Source of the DNA: Rosenbergiella collisarenosi
Lineage (GTDB): Bacteria; Pseudomonadota; Gammaproteobacteria; Enterobacterales; Enterobacteriaceae
Length of the DNA: 64,000 nt
Reading direction: 5' to 3'
NCBI RefSeq assembly: GCF_018494085.1
Contig: NZ_JABBFP010000006.1
Coordinates: 62,001-126,000 of the forward strand
The stretch's first letter is position 1. Each line of letters starts with the position of its first letter. The position numbers were made by a program, and so were the translations under genes. Below the pieces are notes generated by a model that did no database searches, was not told the DNA's origin, and saw only the letters and a program-made list of their open reading frames with translations. This document shows positions 17,024 to 25,325 of this stretch, in pieces.

Positions 17024-17713
17024 ATGCCAATAGGGAAAGTAAAAAAAATATCTGATGATTCATTTTCAATTATTGAAAATATTACGAAGGATTTTTCATT
17101 TTCTATTACTAAGATAATTTCAGAACTACAAAAAAATATCGCCACCACCTTAAAATTAGAAAAAAGAACTAAAGAGCATATATTACTATCCGCTAATAAA
17201 TTACTCACTGATAACCCCATCATTTCCGGTGCAGGGTTTTTACTTTATGACCCTAATATAATTAATTCGTGGCAGGTCACTTGGTTATATCGACCTGAAT
17301 ACCTTAGCACGTCCAATCGACTTGCGTTAAATAAGGCCTCGCAACCATTACTGGACTATCATACTTTCTCGTGGTTCGCGAAAGCTAAGGAGTCAGGCAA
17401 GGGATATCTACATGGCCCCTATGTCGACTATGTTTGTAACGCGAGCTATACATTGACTTATCTATTCCCTCTCTACGAAGGTAAGCAACTGATCGGGATC
17501 GCTGCAACAGATATACTGGTCGGCAAGTTGGAGCAGATAATACGCGACACACTTGCGCATGACCGAACACCGATAGTGATGGCAACCCCTGATGGACGGG
17601 TCCTCTTTTCTAATCACTCTCACTATCGAGTCGGCGATATCCATCACCCCGCACCTTTAATGCGGACATTAAACAGTTCCCACTTTGTTCTGTGGATAGC
17701 TGAGGATAAATAA
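17024..17713 (+). CDS. Free-standing Cache (PDC) sensor-domain protein, no membrane segment
   Basis: 229 residues with neither signal peptide nor transmembrane helix. The core GAGFLLYDPNIINSWQVTWLYRP, followed by YTFSWF-like and GPYVDYVCNASYTLTYLFPLYEGKQLIGIAATDI, has the layout of the PDC/Cache ligand-binding fold usually found outside the cell in chemoreceptors and kinases. Here it is probably cytosolic. Its place directly after the FadR-type regulator gene suggests that it supplies or modulates a ligand signal for that regulator. The start has a weak ribosome site. No enzyme motif was seen. Confidence 0.6.
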   Translation: MPIGKVKKISDDSFSIIENITKDFSFSITKIISELQKNIATTLKLEKRTKEHILLSANKLLTDNPIISGAGFLLYDPNIINSWQVTWLYRPEYLSTSNRLALNKASQPLLDYHTFSWFAKAKESGKGYLHGPYVDYVCNASYTLTYLFPLYEGKQLIGIAATDILVGKLEQIIRDTLAHDRTPIVMATPDGRVLFSNHSHYRVGDIHHPAPLMRTLNSSHFVLWIAEDK

Positions 17714-17753
17714 GGTGCAACAGCTCATTCATCTGCCCTAAATCAGAGCATCT

Positions 17754-17804
17754 CACTCAAGCAGTACGGCAGCAAAAGCCCACAGGGCCTTCGCTGCTTG
17801 AGTG
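17754..17804 (+). terminator. Long stem-loop after the Cache gene
   Basis: CACTCAAGCAG (17754-17764) pairs perfectly with CTGCTTGAGTG (17794-17804), with a nested GCCC/GGGC stem inside the loop, and TAACTTTT follows. It probably ends the gntR-cache transcript; the T-run is interrupted. Confidence 0.55.
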
Positions 17805-17871
17805 TAACTTTTGGCCCAATAATTGCTTAGTTGAAACATAAGTTTTCAGTTACGTTATAAGGGCCGCGGCA

Positions 17872-19173
17872 ATGACATACACACTTTCCAAGATACGCCA
17901 CTCCATCTTTATCCAAGTACTAATCGCATTGGCCATCGGTACGGCCTTAGGCTGCCTCTATCCTGCCATCGCCGACTCACTAAAACCCTTAGGCGATAGC
18001 TTTATTAAACTAATCAAAATGGTCACCGCTCCCTTAGTTTTCGTGATCATCGTGCAAGGTATCGCCTCACATAGCGAGCTTAAACAGGTTGGACGGATCG
18101 TGGGTAAAACGTTGCTTTACTTCGAGGTCATAACGTTATTTGCCTTATTACTTGGTCTAGTCGGGGCGCAAGTGACGCACATAGGAGCAGGTATTCATCT
18201 CTCCACCCTGAACGACGCGCAGAATAGTCAGCTTACTCAGCTCTCTTCACTGCATAGCTTTGGCGATTTTTTCCTCAACCTCATTCCTGATACGTTTATC
18301 GGAGCCTTTGCCCGTGGCGATACCCTACAAGTTCTTCTAATTTCTATCCTGTTTGGTGTGTCATTGAATATCAGCGGTGATGCAGGAAAGCCGGTCATTA
18401 CGTTAATTAATAGCCTTAGCCACATATTATTCCGTTTGATGGCCATCCTCGTGAAGGCCGCGCCGGTTGGTGTACTTGGTGCTGTAGCCTATATGGTGGG
18501 TCATTATGGTGTCCATTCCTTAACCAGCCTGCTTGGCTTCTTACTACTCTATACTGGCATCTGTGCGCTATTTGTTGTCGTCGTATTGGGAGGGATTACC
18601 AAATTTACCGGTATAAGCCTTATCTCACTGGTACTTTATCTTCGCGAGGAGCTGACCATCGTACTTGGGACCACCGCTTCGGACGTTGTTTTACCGCAAC
18701 TGATGAAGAAATTAGAAGCTCTTGGTATCAGTAAATCGACCGTCGGCTTAGTGATCCCGACAGGTTACTCGTTTAATCTCGATGGATTTTCTATCTATTT
18801 AACGCTTGCCGTGGTCTTTATCGCCAACGCCACTGGTGTTCATCTCGGTTGGAGCGAAATGGCATTAATTTTGGGCGTCGCCGTGTTCACGTCAAAAGGC
18901 GCTCATGGCGTACCAGGCGCGGCCATCGTGATCCTTGCCGCCACCCTTTCAGCCATCCCTTCGCTTCCGCTGGCCGCACTCGCTTTTTTACTGCCTATCG
19001 ATTGGCTTATCGGCATCCCACGGGCGTTAACCAATGTCTTAGGTAACTGCGTTGCCACGTTAGTGGTAGCGAAATGGGAGAATGACCTCGATCTGACACA
19101 GGCTCGCCAAACCCTCAGTCAGTCTAAATGTAATAAAAGTGTAAAAAAAGAAACCTCTTTAGCCATTGAGTAA
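17872..19173 (+). CDS. DAACS-family cation:dicarboxylate/amino-acid symporter (DctA-like)
   Basis: 433 residues, with the eight-helix, two-hairpin plan of DAACS symporters. LIKMVTAPLVFVIIVQGIAS, the hairpin-1 serine-rich stretch REELTIVLGTTASDVVLPQLM, the NLDGFSIY helix-7 motif (NMDG equivalent) and the SKGAHGVPGAAIV hairpin-2 segment are all present. It should import a C4-dicarboxylate or acidic amino acid with H+ or Na+. The exact substrate is undetermined. It lies downstream of the gntR-cache pair on the same strand and starts a probable operon with the secreted beta-propeller and GntP genes. Confidence 0.85.
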   Translation: MTYTLSKIRHSIFIQVLIALAIGTALGCLYPAIADSLKPLGDSFIKLIKMVTAPLVFVIIVQGIASHSELKQVGRIVGKTLLYFEVITLFALLLGLVGAQVTHIGAGIHLSTLNDAQNSQLTQLSSLHSFGDFFLNLIPDTFIGAFARGDTLQVLLISILFGVSLNISGDAGKPVITLINSLSHILFRLMAILVKAAPVGVLGAVAYMVGHYGVHSLTSLLGFLLLYTGICALFVVVVLGGITKFTGISLISLVLYLREELTIVLGTTASDVVLPQLMKKLEALGISKSTVGLVIPTGYSFNLDGFSIYLTLAVVFIANATGVHLGWSEMALILGVAVFTSKGAHGVPGAAIVILAATLSAIPSLPLAALAFLLPIDWLIGIPRALTNVLGNCVATLVVAKWENDLDLTQARQTLSQSKCNKSVKKETSLAIE

Positions 19174-19223
19174 AAAAATCTTCACTACACTTTCTAGACA
19201 TTCATCACAGTTTTGGAGTGCTC

Positions 19224-20333
19224 GTGAAACCTCTTTCCCTCATTGCCGCGGTACTAATCGCGGCGATTTCCCCGCTGACTAGCCAAGCCGCTTCAGACGT
19301 TATCGCGAAAATCGAGGCGCCTTACCCTGACGTGTCGGGAATAGCGGTTAATCAGGAAAATCGTATATTCCTCGGCTTTCCGCGGCATTCAGACGAGCAT
19401 GATCAACCCGCATTAATGGAGCTTATTCAGGGTAAGCTTCGCCCCTATCCGAATAGTGCCTTGGGCCACCCACAACAGGGCAACTATACAAAATGGCTAG
19501 TGTCGCCTCACGGCATGTTTGTCGACAGTAATGATGTGTTATGGGTACTTGATGATGGAAAGATCTCGGGGCATCCGTCGATTCCACAAGGGGCAGCTAA
19601 GGTCGTCGCTATCGATACTCATACTAATAAAGTAGTCAAAACCGTTGTCATTACACCGCCGGTGCTCAACGACAGCTCGCATTATAACGATTTACGTATC
19701 GACCTGATTCACGGCAAAGAAGGCACTCTGTATATCGCGAATTCAGGCTTCAAACAACGCTACTCCTTGGTAGTCATTGATGTCGCCAGCGGTCAACAGC
19801 GCGAAGTGTTGGTCGATCATCCCTCAACCTCTCCAGACCCCGGATTCATGGCGTTTATCGAAAATAAACCGGTCGTCTTTAATACTGAAACCCCCAAGCT
19901 TCCACAAGGGGGAATCGATGGTGTCTCGCTTTCTCCCGATAGCAAAACCTTTTACTGGACATCATTAAGCGGCCGAAAACTCTTTAGTTTACCTACCGCT
20001 CTCCTCAGTGATTTTTCTGTCTCTGAAGCGAAGCTTGAACAAGCCGTTAAATTCGAAGGCGAGCACCCCGCTAATGATGGAATGGCGGAAGATGAAAAAG
20101 GAAATCTTTATTTCGGCGCTTACGAGCAGCAATCGCTGGTCAAACGCGATACAAAAGGAAAATTTTACTTACTGGATCACAATGTGCACGACTTAGGCTG
20201 GCCAGATGGCTTGGCTTACCGTAATGGTTATCTCTACACCACACTCGGCCAATGGAACCGTACCGCTGACCTCAACGACAACCATGACCTACGTCAACGA
20301 CCTTTTTTAGTCATCCGTACGCCAACTCACTAA
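19224..20333 (+). CDS. Secreted major-royal-jelly/Yellow-family beta-propeller protein
   Basis: 369 residues from the GTG at 19224 (TTGGAG upstream), with a signal peptide ending near SQAA. WLVSPHGMFVDSNDVLWVLDDG, AAKVVAIDTHTNKVVKTV, YNDLRIDLIHGKEGTLYIANSG and the late NDGMAEDEKGNLYFGAYEQ are the repeated strand units of MRJP/Yellow proteins, related to SMP-30 lactonases. The product is probably periplasmic. Bacterial members have no settled function; a sugar-lactone hydrolase is plausible because the next gene, 44 bases on, is a GntP-type aldonate permease. Confidence 0.75.
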   Translation: MKPLSLIAAVLIAAISPLTSQAASDVIAKIEAPYPDVSGIAVNQENRIFLGFPRHSDEHDQPALMELIQGKLRPYPNSALGHPQQGNYTKWLVSPHGMFVDSNDVLWVLDDGKISGHPSIPQGAAKVVAIDTHTNKVVKTVVITPPVLNDSSHYNDLRIDLIHGKEGTLYIANSGFKQRYSLVVIDVASGQQREVLVDHPSTSPDPGFMAFIENKPVVFNTETPKLPQGGIDGVSLSPDSKTFYWTSLSGRKLFSLPTALLSDFSVSEAKLEQAVKFEGEHPANDGMAEDEKGNLYFGAYEQQSLVKRDTKGKFYLLDHNVHDLGWPDGLAYRNGYLYTTLGQWNRTADLNDNHDLRQRPFLVIRTPTH

Positions 20334-20377
20334 CGTTAAGGCACTACTCATGCTCTTAACCATGTTCAGGAGTTTAT

Positions 20378-21721
20378 ATGAGTAGTGATAGCTTGATTTT
20401 ATTCTCTTGTATCGCCGCATTAGCGGCGATCATTCTGTCAATCGCCTATGCCAAACTTCCGCCCTTTCTGGCCATCTTTCTAGGAACGATCCTTGCCGGT
20501 CTTATTGCTGGAGTGCCGTTAGAACACATCGCAAAGAGCTTTTCGAAAGGAGCCGGCGGGATACTAGGAGAAAGCGGGTATATTATCGCGATGGGGGCGA
20601 TGCTAGGGAGTCTGATGGCGAACACCGGGGCTGCAGATAGGTTAGCTGAATTTATTATTGCAAAAACCTCCTCCCGCCTGCTGCCGTGGGTAATGGCCTT
20701 TACCGCCATGCTAATTGGGTTGCCGCTATTTTTTGAAGTCGGTCTGGTACTTATGCTCCCCCTAATCGCGACGGTCAGTGCCCGTTCAGGGCAATCATTA
20801 TTACGTATCGCGGTACCCGTATTGGCAGGCTTAACAACACTCCATGCGCTAGTCCCACCCCATCCTGGTCCAATTATCGCGATAACTACCTTACACGCCG
20901 ATATGGGTTTAACGCTACTACTCGGTATTGTTATTGCGATTCCCGCAGTTATCTTCGCAGGTCCGCTGTATGGGAAGTGGCTAAGTCATAAGCCGAGCCT
21001 GGCGACGGTTACTCAGCTTACTACCCTTCCCGCTTCGGTACCGGTTGCGCGCTCGCCCTCTCTACCCCTTGCTATCGGAGTGATAATACTTCCTGCCCTA
21101 CTCATGCTCGCGCGCAGTCTTTCGCTCTATATCTTCAACGGTCAGTCTGCGCTAGCACAATTTTTCGACTTTATCGGCGAACCTCTTATCGCCCTAACAC
21201 TCACCGTCTTGGTGGCTCTACTCACCCTTGGATGGAGGAGTGGGATTGAGAAAAAGCAATTAGGTGAGGCACTCACCGCCAGTATTGCACCAGTAGCAGT
21301 ACTCCTCCTCACGATTGGAGCAGGGGGCGGTCTGAAGGGGGTACTGGTCGAGGCCGGTATCAGCCAAAGTATTACTCATTTTACCCATCATACTCATGCC
21401 CCACTCCTCTTATTAGCGTGGGGCATTGCAGTAGCCTTACGTCAGGCGACAGGATCAGCAACCGTCGCTACCACCACGACAGCCGGTATCTTTGCCGCCA
21501 GTTTCCAAGGCTTACCTCCTTTAGAGAGCAGCCTTATTGCACTATCTATCGGCGCAGGTTCAGTCTTTTTTTGCCATATTAACGATGCTGGATACTGGAT
21601 GATTAAATCCTTTTTTGACTTAACACTTAAACAAACTTTATGGATATGGTCATTACTCCAGACCATCGTTTCGCTAATCGGTCTGATGATGGTAAGCATA
21701 CTGTGGTGGGTGCTGATATAA
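20378..21721 (+). CDS. GntP-family gluconate/aldonate:H+ symporter
   Basis: 447 residues with about 12-14 hydrophobic helices. LPPFLAIFLGTILAGLIAGVP, GESGYIIAMGAMLGSLM, LIGLPLFFEVGLVLMLPLI and LVPPHPGPIIAI are the signature segments of GntP permeases (GntT, GntU, IdnT, DsdX). AGGAG sits five bases before the ATG. Family members carry gluconate, idonate, fructuronate, glycerate or D-serine; which one this uses cannot be told. The adjacent secreted beta-propeller argues for an aldonic acid. Confidence 0.85.
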   Translation: MSSDSLILFSCIAALAAIILSIAYAKLPPFLAIFLGTILAGLIAGVPLEHIAKSFSKGAGGILGESGYIIAMGAMLGSLMANTGAADRLAEFIIAKTSSRLLPWVMAFTAMLIGLPLFFEVGLVLMLPLIATVSARSGQSLLRIAVPVLAGLTTLHALVPPHPGPIIAITTLHADMGLTLLLGIVIAIPAVIFAGPLYGKWLSHKPSLATVTQLTTLPASVPVARSPSLPLAIGVIILPALLMLARSLSLYIFNGQSALAQFFDFIGEPLIALTLTVLVALLTLGWRSGIEKKQLGEALTASIAPVAVLLLTIGAGGGLKGVLVEAGISQSITHFTHHTHAPLLLLAWGIAVALRQATGSATVATTTTAGIFAASFQGLPPLESSLIALSIGAGSVFFCHINDAGYWMIKSFFDLTLKQTLWIWSLLQTIVSLIGLMMVSILWWVLI

Positions 21722-21780
21722 AAAACTAGCCGGGGTCTCTGTATTTACCTTATTACAGGGTTGCAAGTAACACATTAAAA

Positions 21781-21810
21781 GATAATAATTCTCGTTCTTA
21801 TTATCATTAT
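21781..21810 (+). promoter_or_regulatory. Fur box upstream of foxA-like receptor
   Basis: GATAATAATTCTCGTTCTT at 21781-21799 matches 13 of 19 positions of the Fur consensus, and the following ATTATCATTAT extends the A/T hexamer pattern. It lies about 70-95 bases before the receptor ATG, a promoter position. It predicts iron repression of the receptor gene. Confidence 0.65.
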
Positions 21811-21875
21811 GGATTTTTTCTTACCGAGGATCCATTAAGTCACTTGCGCCCTGACTATTGAGGTAAATAAAAATA

Positions 21876-23987
21876 ATGAAGACGTTATTCCCACTTAAGC
21901 GTCATGCTCTTTTCGTCTCTCTGGCACTCACTACTTCTTATTCTATACATGCCGCCGACAATAATACTGTCGTCGTCACCGCCACCCCAGAAGAGTCTGC
22001 GACATCGAAAACGCAGGGCTATACCGCCAAAACCAGTACTGGCGCGAGTAAAACTGATCAACCGCTGATCACCACCCCACAATCCGTCTCGGTGATCACG
22101 CGTCAGCAAATTACCGATCAAGGTGCTATGACGGTTAACGATGCGCTGAACTACACCGCCGGAGCGTTCTCCAATTTTGCTGGCGGGGCCACCCGCTACG
22201 ATACGGTGGCGCTACGCGGTTTTCACGGCGGTGACGTCGATAATATTTTTATCGATGGCCTGCGGATGATGAGCGATGGCAGTACCTTCAACGTGCTACA
22301 AGTCGACCCTTGGTTTCTGGAGCGCATCGACGTCATCAAAGGCCCGTCCTCCGCGCTCTACGGTCAGACCGTGCCGGGTGGCTTAGTCATGGAGACTTCC
22401 AAGCGACCGCAATTTGCGGAAGAAGGGCATTTTAAGACTTACTACGGTAACCACAGCACCACTGGCGTGGCTATGGACTATACCAATGCCATCAATGACC
22501 AGTTAGCGTTCCGGTTAACCGGTATCGCGCATCAAAGCTATTCTCAATATGAGAATACCCGCGAAGAGCACTACGCTATTTCGCCATCATTACTCTGGGA
22601 ACCAGATAGTGATACCTCGCTCCTCATTAAGGCCTACTTACAAAAAGACCCTTCTGCGGGCTTTCACGGCTCCGTTCCAGCCGATGGCTCGTTGTATAAA
22701 CATAATGGCCGAAAATTAAGTACAGGCTTTAGCGATGTTGACCCTAATTTTGATCAATTCAAACGCCACGAACAAATCTATAACTACGATTTTACCCATA
22801 CCATTAACGACACTTGGTCGGTGCACTCGACAGGTAGCTATAGCCACTCCAATGTCGATGTCGATCAGGTTTATCAATCAGGCTGGCTGGGAACAAGCGA
22901 TACCTTAAATCGTGGCTACTCCAGCGAGCGGTCATCGCTGTCGGCAGCGGCTACCGATAACCAACTGATCGCAAACTTCAATACGGGGCCTGTAAAACAC
23001 CAAGTCGTTATCGGCGCTGAATACCATCAATTCAAGAATAACCACGACGATGCTTACGGGTCAGGGCGTAGTTACGATCCCTTCAGTGGCGAGATAACCG
23101 GTGTCACCACCCCCCCGAGTTATACACACACGCGAAACCGCTATTACCAAACTGGCGGCTATTTACAAGACAGTATGATCCTAGATCGCTGGCACTTAGA
23201 CCTCTCCGGACGCTATGATCGTATCGTCTCGAAAAGTGAAGTGTTAGGGAGTGAAAAACGTCGGCAAGACGATCATATTAGCGGCCGTGCCGGTCTACTT
23301 TATGCCTTCGATAACGGTATTTCGCCTTACCTAAGTTATAGCCAAGCTATTAGCCCACAATCACTGACGGATATTAATGGCGACTTACTAAAACCGGCAA
23401 CGGCTGAGCAATATGAAGCTGGCATAAAATATCAACCGGTGGGAAGCAGCGATCTTTATACCGCGGCAGTTTACGATCTCACTCAAAAAAGCGTGGCGAG
23501 TAGAGTCCCGCTACAGAGCTACTATACCCCGGTGGGTAAAATGCACTCTCGCGGTCTGGAGCTGGAGGCACATAATCAGCTTACCCCACGCCTTAGCTCA
23601 ATCGTTACGTATACGATTAACCATGTTCGTATTGAGTCTAAGGATGATACCAACGGCAACACCCCGTATATCACCCCAAGCTCAATGGCGTCGGCATGGT
23701 TAAATTATAAATTTGATTACGGTATTACGACCGGTGTCGGGGTTCGCTATATCGGAAGACAATGGGCCGATAATGAAAATACTCTACGCGTTCCTTCGGC
23801 TACCCTGGTTGATGCCTCAGTACGCATGGATCTCGGGGCTTGGCGTTCGCAGTGGAAAGGGGCCTATGTACAGCTGAATGCTAAAAATCTTGGCGGACGA
23901 GATTATGTTGCGGCTTGCTACAGCAAATCCTCGTGCTATTGGGGGGCGGAGCGCTCTGTGATAGCTACCGTCGGTTACGACTTCTAA
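21876..23987 (+). CDS. foxA: TonB-dependent ferrioxamine receptor (FoxA-like)
   Basis: 703 residues: a signal peptide (cleavage near IHAAD), a TonB-box region NTVVVTAT, a plug domain (about 60-190, LITTPQSVSVITRQQI through DVIKGPSSALYGQTVPGGLV) and a 22-strand barrel ending in VGYDF with a terminal Phe. PGGLVMETSKRPQ is shared with FoxA/FoxR hydroxamate receptors. It lies beside a desferrioxamine biosynthesis cluster and behind a Fur box. It should import ferrioxamines using TonB-ExbBD. Other hydroxamate ligands, such as coprogen or ferrichrome, cannot be ruled out. Confidence 0.85.
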   Translation: MKTLFPLKRHALFVSLALTTSYSIHAADNNTVVVTATPEESATSKTQGYTAKTSTGASKTDQPLITTPQSVSVITRQQITDQGAMTVNDALNYTAGAFSNFAGGATRYDTVALRGFHGGDVDNIFIDGLRMMSDGSTFNVLQVDPWFLERIDVIKGPSSALYGQTVPGGLVMETSKRPQFAEEGHFKTYYGNHSTTGVAMDYTNAINDQLAFRLTGIAHQSYSQYENTREEHYAISPSLLWEPDSDTSLLIKAYLQKDPSAGFHGSVPADGSLYKHNGRKLSTGFSDVDPNFDQFKRHEQIYNYDFTHTINDTWSVHSTGSYSHSNVDVDQVYQSGWLGTSDTLNRGYSSERSSLSAAATDNQLIANFNTGPVKHQVVIGAEYHQFKNNHDDAYGSGRSYDPFSGEITGVTTPPSYTHTRNRYYQTGGYLQDSMILDRWHLDLSGRYDRIVSKSEVLGSEKRRQDDHISGRAGLLYAFDNGISPYLSYSQAISPQSLTDINGDLLKPATAEQYEAGIKYQPVGSSDLYTAAVYDLTQKSVASRVPLQSYYTPVGKMHSRGLELEAHNQLTPRLSSIVTYTINHVRIESKDDTNGNTPYITPSSMASAWLNYKFDYGITTGVGVRYIGRQWADNENTLRVPSATLVDASVRMDLGAWRSQWKGAYVQLNAKNLGGRDYVAACYSKSSCYWGAERSVIATVGYDF

Positions 23988-23992
23988 TCTTA

Positions 23993-24014
23993 GGCGCGGC
24001 CAGCAGGCCGCGCC
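23993..24014. terminator. GC hairpin between convergent foxA and dfoS
   Basis: GGCGCGGCC (23993-24001) and GGCCGCGCC (24006-24014) form a perfect nine-base stem with a four-base loop in a 32-base gap between converging genes. There is no T-run; it is likely a bidirectional barrier or a 3'-end stabiliser. Confidence 0.5.
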
Positions 24015-24019
24015 CTCTC

Positions 24020-25255
24020 CTACTCGAGTGTTAATGCTTGACGATGCTGCCTAGCCCAGCGAACAAACATCACAATCAGCAGTAACCACAGTGCCCCGCT
24101 CGCGAGATTTACCCCAGAAAAACCGATTAATCCCTGCTGGAAGTAGCCCTCACGCGCCAACTCTAACCCAATGGAATACATTAAAATACTGAGCATCCCC
24201 ATCATCGCCGCGACCTGCCCCTTAGATTCAGTAACAGAAAACAGCGTCAGTCGGTAAAGGACCGCCGTACTTAACCCGGCGCCAAAGGCATAAATACTTA
24301 AGCCGATAACTACGATGGCGATCTGATAGGTACCGCTTAGACTAGCGCAGAGAGCAATCAGTGATCCTCCCACCAGCGGCCACGCCCCCATCACTAATGG
24401 CCGAGTAATGTCAGCGCCATGTGTGAGTTTACTCAACACAACGTTTCCGAGGATCATCGCCACGAAGACCGGCACTTGAAGGAGTGCGTAATCGACCTCG
24501 CTCATATGATGGTCATGGATTAAGTAGACCGGAGACAGGGCAACCCAACTTAGGATTGGCACGGCTGATAAACCGAGTGCCAAACAGCCAGCAATTAATG
24601 GGGGTCGTTTCAGTAATTTCCAATAGTCACCGAATAACCGCTTTGGCGTTAAGCTAAGCTGTCGGTTCCCTGATGTCTCAGGCATGCTGAAGTACAGACC
24701 CACGAGGGCGATCATCGACATTAGCGCGAAAATAATAAATAACATCCGCCAAGTGGTGAATAGTAGTAATGCACTCCCGGCTAGCGGACCAATTAATGGC
24801 GCTAACAGGGCGACATTTGCCATCCAGGCCATCAATCGAATACTCTTTCGCTCTTCAAAGGCCTCCTGCACCGCGGTATAGCCGACGGCACCAATAAAAC
24901 AGAGGCTGATCCCTTGGAAAAAACGTAGCAACATAAACTGCTCAATCGACGTCACCCAGAACGTTAAACCGCTGGCGATAGCAAACAGTAAGGCACCGGA
25001 CATCAATATAGGGCGGCGCCCCCACTTATCGGAAAGGGGTCCTAAAAGCCACTGTAACACCAGGCCACCAATAAGGTATGCCGTGAGCGAGAAAGGGACC
25101 CATTCTGGGCCAACCTGTAAATCTTGGGTCACTTGTAACATGCCCGGTTGCACCATATCGTGGGCAATATAGGTAGTAAATTCAAAAAGAACGAGAGAGA
25201 AAGGAAACAACCATGACGTCACGGTGGCGTCAGGGCGTGTTGGCGTCGATGTCAT
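24020..25255 (-). CDS. dfoS: MFS exporter (MdfA/DfoS-like), probable desferrioxamine efflux
   Basis: A 411-residue 12-helix major-facilitator protein. Motif A is GPLSDKWGRRPIL after helix 2 and the antiporter motif is ALLAPLIGPLAGSALL in helix 5; the acidic residue of FEFTTYIAHDMVQPGM in helix 1 resembles MdfA Glu26. In Pantoea-type clusters a related MFS gene, dfoS, lies next to dfoJAC and exports the siderophore. Here it follows dfoC on the same strand, but a strong terminator separates them. A general multidrug role is the alternative. Confidence 0.7.
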   Translation of the reverse strand: MTSTPTRPDATVTSWLFPFSLVLFEFTTYIAHDMVQPGMLQVTQDLQVGPEWVPFSLTAYLIGGLVLQWLLGPLSDKWGRRPILMSGALLFAIASGLTFWVTSIEQFMLLRFFQGISLCFIGAVGYTAVQEAFEERKSIRLMAWMANVALLAPLIGPLAGSALLLFTTWRMLFIIFALMSMIALVGLYFSMPETSGNRQLSLTPKRLFGDYWKLLKRPPLIAGCLALGLSAVPILSWVALSPVYLIHDHHMSEVDYALLQVPVFVAMILGNVVLSKLTHGADITRPLVMGAWPLVGGSLIALCASLSGTYQIAIVVIGLSIYAFGAGLSTAVLYRLTLFSVTESKGQVAAMMGMLSILMYSIGLELAREGYFQQGLIGFSGVNLASGALWLLLIVMFVRWARQHRQALTLE

Positions 25256-25264
25256 AAATTAGAC

Positions 25265-25297
25265 CTAAAAAAGAAAAAAAGACCGGCATAACCGGTC
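25265..25297 (-). terminator. Rho-independent terminator after dfoC
   Basis: On the - strand, GACCGG-TTATG-CCGGTC (25297 down to 25281) is followed by TTTTTTTCTTTTTT, a textbook intrinsic terminator. It lies between dfoC and dfoS, so most transcripts of the biosynthetic genes should stop before the exporter gene. Confidence 0.92.
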
Positions 25298-25325
25298 ATT
25301 GTAGTGACTTTATTGACTATCGGTA

